DNA of 64,000 nt from Craspedostauros australis (Eukaryota > Bacillariophyta > Bacillariophyceae > Mastogloiales > Achnanthaceae), in contig JAMXDE010000038.1 in the NCBI GenBank assembly GCA_026770025.1, positions 248,001 to 312,000 of the forward strand, written 5' to 3'. Numbering within the stretch: the stretch's first letter is position 1; each line of letters starts with the position of its first letter. The translations under genes and the position numbers were made by a program. The notes below the pieces were generated by a model that was not told where the DNA came from, ran no database searches, and saw nothing but the letters and a program-made list of their open reading frames with translations. Positions 55,525 to 64,000 of the stretch are shown here, piece by piece.

Positions 55525-56155
55525 TATTAGCGCACGCTAAATCTCTAACAATAGCGACACCCGTCGACCAATCAGAAATCTTCACTTTTCTTACCTTTTC
55601 CGTTCCGAACGGAAATTTTGGTCGAAAATCCGTTGTGTCAGATTTGTGTCGCATTTCGCGTCGCAAGAATCGTTTTCCCTCAATCACAGATCCAAAAATG
55701 TCGTGGAAATTGATTTCTTGCCAAGATGAGCCAATCTGCCCAATCAGGACAGACTTGGATCTTGGGTGTGACACGTGCGAATCTTGCCCTGACCTTCTCA
55801 AGTGAATACGATCAATCGTGTGATCGTACTACTAGCAACATCGTGAGAAGACGTAATTCACAACACGGGCTATCGCGGTGTTTTGTTCATTGACCTTTTG
55901 CACCTCATCTTCACGCAGTAACACGCACATTTGTCGTGTTGTCTCCGTGTTAATTTCGTCTGCAATTGCATGAGATCATGTCATGCCTCTATCATGCTCA
56001 CAGTTCCAAGAAGACAATCTTGTGAGCTCGACAGCATTCCTACTACCATACGAATAATACAGTAACCAAACACTCTCCTCACCAACAACAACGACTTGAT
56101 CACTCTACGTTCTCGGTGCGGTATCTTCAAACCCATCTACGATTACGTTCTAACA
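55525..56155 (+). repeat. 5' LTR of element N
   Basis: 631 bp, identical to 62084-62714 as read. The internal region begins gattaacagtcgcaag (primer-binding position). Confidence 0.93.
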
Positions 56156-56475
56156 GATTAACAGTCGCAAGCTTTCACCTACTGAATTGATTGCGTGACA
56201 ATCCATCCATCCTTCATCCCTCGTCCATCCACGAGCAATCCCTTCACCTTCCATCACGTGACGACGTGATTTCGGCTTTCCTTCGGCTTTCTCGCATCCG
56301 CAGAACGCCCTCCTTTCGGTTCCTCAGCTGAGTTCGGGCCTTCCCACTCAGCCATCCAAGACTTCCTGCAGCACCCTCCCGCACCAGAAGACGATTCAGT
56401 CAGTGCACCCCAGCCTCAGCTATCCTTCAGCCTCCAGCATCCGCATCCACTCTCTCCATCCATCCATCGCCAATC

Positions 56476-59400
56476 ATGTCGACTCCTGAGATGGACCTCG
56501 CCACCTTGGATCACATCCTCGGTGTCATCGGCATCCCTTCGGACTCCACTCCTCGCGACATCATCGCCCATGCGGACATCGCCAGCCCTCTTGACCTTGT
56601 CTCGCTCACCGAAGATGATCTTCGCAGCTTCCAACTTCGCGATGAGATCGATGATGGCGAGACCATCGTCGCCGTACTCGGAGTGAACCACATCCGCAAG
56701 ATCCTCAACCTTGGCAAGTGGTATCTCACCCAAGCCATCCTCGACGACAACACTTGGAACGATCTCGATCGTACCTCGTTCATGGCGTTCACAGCTGAGC
56801 AGAACAACCCTTCCCTTCCGTCTTCGCACTCGCATTCGACTGCAAGCTCTCCCATTCCGTCTCCGATGGGCATGGGCCACCACACCACTCCAGCATCCGC
56901 ATTCCGTCCGGTGCCTGAAGAACCTCCGCATGTGAACTTCGCATTCGATCCTTCGGCTTCAGTGCCTGATCCTGCCTTCCCGCAACCACCTGTGACTCCA
57001 TCCATGGCACCCTCTTCCAACTTCCAAGGTGTCCATGCCATGGAGCTACCGGCTGACTACGTCAAGGAGTTCAGCAAGGCAACCAAGCGAGAGAGCCTGT
57101 CGCTCCCGACACTGAAGGACGACAAGCACTTCCTCACCTTCATGCGGACCTTCGAGACTCTTTCCTTCTCTCATGGACTCAACCATCATCTCGACATGGA
57201 CTTCATGCCAGCACCCAAGGACGAGGCCTTCTTCGCGAGCCAGAATCGCTACCTCTTCGCTGTGCTCACTGAGCATGTCAAGACTTCCAAGAGTCGGCGC
57301 ATCATCCGTGCCTACAAGAAGTCTTGCGATGGCCGCGCGGCCTATGCCGATCTCGTTGACAGCTACACCAGTGGCGTCGTCGGCGAGACTCTGTCCATCA
57401 AATACAGAGACACCATCGTCGCCTTCCGTCTGGACCAGACTTGGACCAAGACCCGCGAGCAATTCCTCGATGCCTGGGAAACCAAGCTCGATGACATCGA
57501 AGAGCTCGATGATGCATGTGTCGATGAGGCGGTCAAGCAACAATGGTTGCGCACCGCCATCGGTCCCGATGTCGACTTGACTCGGGCCTACACCAACGTG
57601 AAGTCCAACTCCCGCCAACGTCACAAGCAATCTCGCGGCTTCATCAAGGTTGGTGTCTCCTTCGAAGACCTCCTCGAGTTCGTTCGAGATGAGGCACAAT
57701 CCCTCGACGCCAACCAGCCTCGCACCACATCTCGGCGCAAGGTCAACAATGCCAAGACCGGCGGCTCTGCTGGCAAAGGCAATGGCAAGGACTATGCCAA
57801 GGACGACCGTCGTTCCATCCCCAATGATGAATGGCGTGAGATGTCCAAGGACCAACGCAAGGCATTCCTCGAAGCAAAGGGAAGGTGGCGCAAGAACAAG
57901 GGCAAGGGCAAGGTTGACTCCCACCGAGCTGTCAACAACGCTGCCACATCTTCGGGCACCACCGACACTCCTTCCGCAACCCCGTCCGCTGGCAACACGG
58001 ACTCTTCCAAGGCTGGTGACCAGTCCACTGCCATCGATCGCCTTCTCGCGCAGACCAAGTCCACCTCTTCGTCTGACGATACTCCTCAACTGGTCTACAA
58101 GGGCCAGACCTGGCGCCTTGCCAACTCCACGGTGGTCCGGTACAGCTTCAACAAGCTTGTCAAGGACCACTCTGGCTCTCTCGTCGACAGCGGTGCCAAT
58201 GGTGGCCTGGCTGGCGATGACGTCCTCGTTCTCTGCAAGACAGGACACACCGCCGACGTCAGTGGCATTGGTGACTCTGCCATCGCCAACCTCGACATCG
58301 GTACGGTTGCTGGTCTCATCCAGACCACCGAAGGGCCCATCATTGGTAAATTCCACCAATATGCGCTCTACGGAAAGGGCAAGACCATCCATTCATCCAA
58401 CCAGCTTGGTGCCTTCGGAATGGATGTCAACGAGCGCCCACGGAATCTCCCTGGAGGTCGCCAGACCATCATCACACCAGGAGGCCACATCATCCCACTG
58501 GCTGTCCGGCAAGGCCTGTCCTACATGGACATGGCCAAGCCCACCCGCTCCGAACTCGACAAGTATCCACATGTCGACTTCACCGCGGACGACGAATGGG
58601 ACCCTTCTTCCCTCGACCAGGAGATGAACCTCGACGACGTCGACGATGATGACGCCGCAGCACTCCAGCGCCGCGAGAACAACTCTACCGTTCTCACGGC
58701 CTACACTGGTGCTCGCCAAGCCGACATCGCTGACAACCCGGGCAGCATCATTGCCACTCGCAAGCCTGCCGACTACGAGGCTCTCCGACCCCACTTCGGC
58801 TGGATTCCAGCTCGTCGCGTTCGCGACACTCTTCGGTGTACCTCCCAGTGGTACCGTACCGCCGAGCGCTTCTCCATGCGCAAGCATTTCAAGTCTCGGT
58901 TCCCAGCGGCCAACGTCGACCGTCTCCATGAGACGGTTGCGATGGATACGCTCTTCTCCGATACCCCTGCTCACGACGACGGGGTTCCCGGCCATGGCGG
59001 CTGCACCATGCTTCAGGTGTACGTCGCTCTCGACTCTCGGTTCACGGCCGGCTTCCCCATGCCATCCGAGAGCCGCATCTCCGACACTCTCCGTGACTTC
59101 ATCCGACGCCACGGGGCTCCCGACCTACTGATGTCCGACAACGCCAAGGCGCAGATCGGTAACAAGGTTATGGAGATCCTCCGGCAGTATCACATCCGTG
59201 ATCACCAGAGTGAGCCGGAACATCAACACCAGAACGGCGCGGAACGCCGGATCCAGGATATCAAACGCACAACCAACGGTGTGATGGATCGCACGGGTAC
59301 TCCCGACCGCTTCTGGCTGATCTGCACGCTCTATGTGGTTGATCTCTTCAATCACATCGCGCAGGTCACCGCTGGCTCCATCACCCCCCTCCAAGCCGCC

Positions 59401-62059
59401 TTCGGACAGCGACCGGACATCTCCAAGTTCCTGTCCTACCGATGGTGGCAACCTGTCTACTACCGGGTTGACAACCCCACCTTCCCCAGCCAGTCCAAGG
59501 AGCGCAGTGGGCGCTGGGCCGGTCCCTGCCTGCACAAAGGCGATGATCTTACCTTCTGGGTCCTCGACGACGAGACCCAGCGACTTCTTCCTCGGTCTGC
59601 CATCCGACCTGCCGACGACTCTGCCACCCGCAATCTTCGTGCGGACTTCCCCTTCCCCATTGTTGGGGAGGACGATGGCTCTGATGCCATGAATGTGGCG
59701 AATGGGGAGCCAGACGACGACATCTCCGTCCCTCCTGACTCCGACCCCATCGTACACTCCCTCGCCGATTCCATCCTGGCTGACCGCCGCGGCACAGACC
59801 CTGAAACAGTGGGGAATGCCAAGGTCCACATCCCGAAGTTCTCTCCTGAGGATCTCGTTGGGATGACCTTCATCCACGAGAAGGATGGCCAGCAAGTCAA
59901 AGCGGAGGTGGTGCAAAAGGTCAATGACCTTGACGCAGCCAACCACCAACGCATCAAGATGCTACTCGCACTGGCTGATGGGGAGACGCATGACCTCATT
60001 TCCTACGTTGAGCTCGCCGACATCATCGAACGGCAACAGGAGCACAACGACGACCCTGACGCCAAGTGGGAGTTCGACTCCATCATCGGACATGAGGGTC
60101 CCCTCTCATCTTCCTCTCCCTCCTACAAGGGATCGAGCTTCAACGTCATCGTCAAATGGGGAGACGGCTCCACCTCCACCGAACCCCTCTCCATCATGAT
60201 TCAGGATGATCCTGTCTCCTGCGCTGCCTACGGCCGCCGCCACGAGCTGCTCGACGAGCCTGGCTGGAAGCGCCTCAAGCGCCTCGCCATCCGCACCCAT
60301 CGTCTCGAGCGCCAGGTCCACAAATCCAAGACCTTCAACCACGCTCCCACCTTCCAGTTCGGCGTCCAAGTCCCCCGCAACCACAAAGAAGCGCTGCGAC
60401 TCGACGATAAGAACGGCAACACTCTCTGGGCCGATGCCGAGAAGAAGGAGATGGACCAACTCTTCGGGTACCACACCTTCAAGTCTCTCGGCAAAGGCGC
60501 CCCTGTCCCCTCCGGCTTCCAGAAGATCCGCCTTCAATGGGTCTATGCTGTGAAGCATGACCTCCGCCACAAGGCGCGCTGCGTCGCTGGTGGTCATCTC
60601 ACCGACCCCTGCAAGGATGCATCCTACGCAGGTGTGGTCAGTCTTCGCTCTCTCCGCCTCTCCCTCCTCGCCGGCGAACTCAACGGCATTCCAACATGGG
60701 TTGGAGACATCGGCAATGCGTATCTTGAGGCCTTCACTCAAGAACGCATCTGCTTCATCGCTGGTGACGAATTCGGTGACTTCGCTGGTCATACCATGCA
60801 GATAGTCAAGGCACTCTACGGCCTGCGCACATCGGGCGCCCGATTCCATGAGGCTCTCGCCGACACCCTTCGCGACATGGGTTTTCTCCAATGCCGCTCC
60901 GATCCCGACGTCTGGATGCGTGACGCCAACTCCCATTGGGAGTACGTCTGCGTCTACGTTGATGATCTCACCGCGACGATGGCCGACCCCAAGGCCTTCT
61001 TCGACATCCTCTCTTCGAAGTACGGGTACCAGCTCAAGGGAGTTGGTCCTATCAAGTACCACCTCGGTGCTGACTTCGGCCGTGATCCCGACGGCACTCT
61101 CAAGCTCTCCCCGCAATCCTACATCAAGCGGATGATGGAGAACTACGAACGCATGTTCGGCGAGCTTCCCCGCAAGATCAGCTGCCCTCTCGACAAGGCT
61201 GACAGTCCAGAGCTCGACACCTCTTCCGAACTTAGCGAAACCGACAAACGCAAGTTCATGTCGCTCATCGGTGCACTCCAGTGGTGTATCTCCCTCGGAC
61301 GGTTCGACATCTCTGTCGCCGTCATGACGCTGGCACGCTTCCGCTCAGCTCCCCGCCAAGGCCATCTGGACCGCGCAAAGCGCATCTACGGATATCTTCG
61401 TAAGCACCCTGATGCTGCCATCCGCTTCCGCACCTGCGTTCCCCGCTTCGATCTTCACTACGAGGTTCCCAACCATGACTGGATCTACTCCGTCTACGGG
61501 AAGACCTCTGAGGAGGTTCCGGACGACATCCCCGAGCCGAAAGGCAAGCCCGTCCGAACCACCACGTTCGTCGACGCCAACCTTCTCCACTGCCAAGTCA
61601 CTGGCAGATCGGCCACCGGTGCACTCCATCTGGTCAACCAGACCCCCATCGAATGGTTCTCCAAGCGTCAAGGCACAGTTGAGACCGCCACCTACGGGTC
61701 CGAGTTCGTCGCTGCCCGTCAAGCTACGGAGCAGATCATCTCCCTCCGTCTTGCCCTTTCGTGAAATGGGCATTCCGATCGACGGCCCCAGCTGGATGCT
61801 GGGCGACAACCAGTCCGTCATCACCTCCTCCACGGTCCCCAAGAGCATGCTCTCCAAGCGCCACAACGCACTGGCCTACCATCGCGTCCGGTCCGCTGTC
61901 GCCGATGGCATCCTCTACTTCATCAAGATCCCCGGCACGCAGAACGTCGCCGACGTGATGACGAAGTTCCTCCCATGGGCTGTCTTCTGGCCCCTCGTGA
62001 AGCCCATCCTCTTCTGGAAAGGACACACCGAGTCCTCTACCCCGACCTACAAGACCTGA
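56476..62059 (+). pseudogene. Element N Gag-Pol polyprotein with one frameshift in RNase H
   Basis: The frame from 56476 encodes 1762 residues. Gag occupies about 1-400; it starts with a SAM-like helical segment rich in Asp and has no obvious CCHC finger. Then come a basic Gly/Lys stretch (about 430-500), protease with LVDSGANGGLAGDD (about 570), and integrase with D in MDTLF (about 825), D in LLMSDNAKA (about 885) and E in NGAERR (about 921). RT follows with RCVAGGHL, GDIGNAYLEA, ALYGLRTSGARFHE and YVDDLTA (about 1494), and RNase H with FVDANLLH and YGSEF. At about 61757 an apparent extra T in ctttcg causes a stop eight bases later. The rest of RNase H (GDNQSV, ADVMTKFLPW) continues in the next frame to 62059. 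Recent loss of function, an assembly error, or frameshifting cannot be told apart here. Confidence 0.9.
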
Positions 62060-62083
62060 ATGTCCGGGACACGCTTTGGGGAG

Positions 62084-62714
62084 TATTAGCGCACGCTAAA
62101 TCTCTAACAATAGCGACACCCGTCGACCAATCAGAAATCTTCACTTTTCTTACCTTTTCCGTTCCGAACGGAAATTTTGGTCGAAAATCCGTTGTGTCAG
62201 ATTTGTGTCGCATTTCGCGTCGCAAGAATCGTTTTCCCTCAATCACAGATCCAAAAATGTCGTGGAAATTGATTTCTTGCCAAGATGAGCCAATCTGCCC
62301 AATCAGGACAGACTTGGATCTTGGGTGTGACACGTGCGAATCTTGCCCTGACCTTCTCAAGTGAATACGATCAATCGTGTGATCGTACTACTAGCAACAT
62401 CGTGAGAAGACGTAATTCACAACACGGGCTATCGCGGTGTTTTGTTCATTGACCTTTTGCACCTCATCTTCACGCAGTAACACGCACATTTGTCGTGTTG
62501 TCTCCGTGTTAATTTCGTCTGCAATTGCATGAGATCATGTCATGCCTCTATCATGCTCACAGTTCCAAGAAGACAATCTTGTGAGCTCGACAGCATTCCT
62601 ACTACCATACGAATAATACAGTAACCAAACACTCTCCTCACCAACAACAACGACTTGATCACTCTACGTTCTCGGTGCGGTATCTTCAAACCCATCTACG
62701 ATTACGTTCTAACA
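62084..62714 (+). repeat. 3' LTR of element N
   Basis: 631 bp, identical to the 5' copy as read. GCCAC follows at 62715-62719. Confidence 0.93.
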
Positions 62715-64000
62715 GCCACGATCGGCGGGTTCAAGGGCAACTGTCGCAACTGTGGCATCTACGGACACAAGAAGACGGACTGTCGCTCTCCTACAAAGAG
62801 CGGCAACGGCAAGCAAGGCGGTGGCGCCAAGAAGAACGGCAACCGCGGCAACGGCAACCGCAACAACGGCAACTTCAGCGCCGGAGGCTTCAACGGCAAG
62901 TGCAAGTTTTGTGGCAAGACAGGTCACAAAATCTTGCAATGCTTCAAGTTGAAAGCAGCGATGAAGGACGCAGACTCAGCCAATGTGGCTACTGACGGGA
63001 TGGACGGCATGGACGACGTCGCGCTGGTCACCATCGATGATGTGATGTTGTGTCACGAAATCGCAGAGGATGGAGAAATCGCGCGCAACATCAAAAATGT
63101 GAGCGAAGCCAAAACTCTCACCGACCACGAAATTGTGACAACACGCACCCACGACACGGAGAGCAACATCGAAAACCTCATGGAGGACATGGCTCTCATG
63201 GTCGTCGATGGAGACCTGGCCACAGGGTTCTACAACGGGACCAACAACAACAACGACGATGGATCGATCGAAGTGGTTGGTATTCGCAGCCCGAACGACT
63301 ACGGTTATTACGGACCACAAGTCAACGCGGATCGCATGATGAGCGACAACTTGTTCTCGTCTGATGAGAGCGAAGCTGACGAAACCGAAAGCAACGAGAT
63401 TGCAATGCCCGGCATTGACCTCCGCGCGACAACCTCAGCAAGGCGACCAGAGCCGATCTACAACGTGCGCCCCATCCGCTCCTACTTGGACGGATTGATC
63501 GAGACCGTGTCTCGACGCGACAGAGACAACGCGTGGTGCCCACTGTGCCTGACCAAAGGGCCTTTGTTCTCGTGGTGTGTTGACTGCCCGTTCTGCCCAT
63601 TCTTGATCCTCATCCCAGGAGGACCGAAGGGAGACGTGCCTGTGACACCAGCCGAGAAGCTCCAACGGCGCCAAATCCTTGGAAGCGACAGCCCTCCTTA
63701 TGCGGTGAGATGCTCGCTGTCCAACGTGATGCCTGCGAACGATGTTCGTTCCGACCTCTCGCTCATCTGCTATGACGCGATGGAGGCATACCAAGGCATC
63801 GACGAGAACCGCATGGAAGTGCGGAGTGTGTACTTCATGCTGATGACCATCGGCGTGATCGGAGCATACGATGTGGCGAGCAAGGCAATCGACATCAACG
63901 ATTTGCTTGAGGAGAATCGTCTCCCGCCACTCCCGAAGAACCTGATCTCGCGTATGAGCGCCATGGCCGCGGATCGCCTGCTCTGGATTCACCATCCATC
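62715..64000 (+). CDS. Element C gag-pol, continuation after nested element N (open at window end)
   Basis: The frame is open without a stop from 62715 to the window end, about 428 residues. It begins with two CCHC zinc knuckles, CRNCGIYGHKKTDC (near 62742) and CKFCGKTGHKILQC (near 62898), separated by a Gly/Asn/Lys-rich spacer. The rest is acidic and Asn-rich, with a second Cys cluster near 63537-63598 (WCPLC, then WCVDCPFC) and a helical segment (NDVRSDLSLICYDAMEAY). No protease DSG or DTG motif is reached before the window ends. Element D carries a decayed version of the same segment, so it belongs to the element family rather than being captured here. Its function is unknown. Confidence 0.88.

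Larger units (their letters stand above)
55525..62714 (+). mobile_element. Nested complete copia element N, 7190 bp
   Basis: Two 631-bp LTRs that read identical (TATTAGCG...TTCTAACA), a GCCAC target duplication, a leader, one long polyprotein frame and a purine tract (tttggggag, 62075-62083). It sits inside the gag of element C between the Gag core and the zinc knuckles. Identical LTRs indicate very recent transposition, later than the arrival of C. The polyprotein has one single-base frameshift in RNase H. Confidence 0.95.

Noticed and set aside
57046-58392. 448-residue minus-strand ORF
   Set aside because: Antisense shadow of the element N polyprotein; composition is low-complexity and motif-free.
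60106-61116. 336-residue minus-strand ORF
   Set aside because: Antisense shadow of the element N reverse transcriptase region.
61735-61775. Programmed ribosomal frameshift in element N
   Set aside because: Copia elements with frameshifting place it between gag and pol. A shift inside RNase H has no known role and no slippery heptamer is seen.

Overview
The window looks like nuclear DNA of a diatom or a close heterokont alga. Evidence: spliceosomal introns with GT...AG borders; a lipoxygenase whose N-terminus is a signal peptide followed by an ASAF-like site (PSSAF), the hallmark of import into a secondary plastid; TTAGGG-type repeats; and abundant Ty1/copia elements of the kind common in diatoms. 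Roughly half of the sequence is transposon-derived.

Layout. 1-3.3 kb: 3' end of a copia element (RT/RNase H, then its 3' LTR). 4.6-6.9 kb: four-exon gene (+) for a secreted-type single-pass membrane protein with a cytoplasmic EF-hand. 7.6-9.9 kb: two isolated LTRs and one copy of a dispersed repeat (R). 10.3-13.7 kb: four-exon plastid-targeted lipoxygenase (-). 13.7-18.7 kb: no recognisable gene. 18.7-27.8 kb: complete copia element with identical 687-bp LTRs, a 5-bp target duplication and an intact 2412-residue polyprotein. 28.8-32.5 kb: Cys-rich, DDE/RNase H-like gene broken by two frameshifts, both at homopolymers. 32.8-35.6 kb: prolyl-oligopeptidase (S9A) pseudogene (-) with many frameshifts, a nonsense codon and loss of the catalytic His. 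36.4-36.6 kb: interstitial telomere-like repeats. 38.4-42.3 kb: intact intron-less 1302-residue STAND-type ATPase. 42.6-44.0 kb: non-coding element with terminal inverted repeats and two arrays of a 20-bp repeat.

44.2-64.0 kb is a transposon graveyard with nesting. In order: an LTR fused to a truncated gag (-), a second R copy, a plant-type (DD39D) mariner transposase cut by a 932-bp LTR, a decayed minus-strand copia element (D), then a plus-strand relative (C) with an intact start. C's gag is split by a complete 7.2-kb copia element (N) with identical LTRs and a GCCAC target duplication. After removal of N the C reading frame is uninterrupted to the window end.

The three host genes (EF-hand protein, lipoxygenase, ATPase) show no operon-like or obvious functional link. 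The most unusual signals are the TIR element with 20-bp arrays, a hairpin module at the start of one LTR family whose stem changes sequence but stays paired, palindromes in the primer-binding position of two elements, a pair of predicted membrane segments inside the intact copia polyprotein, and the unclassified DDE-like gene.
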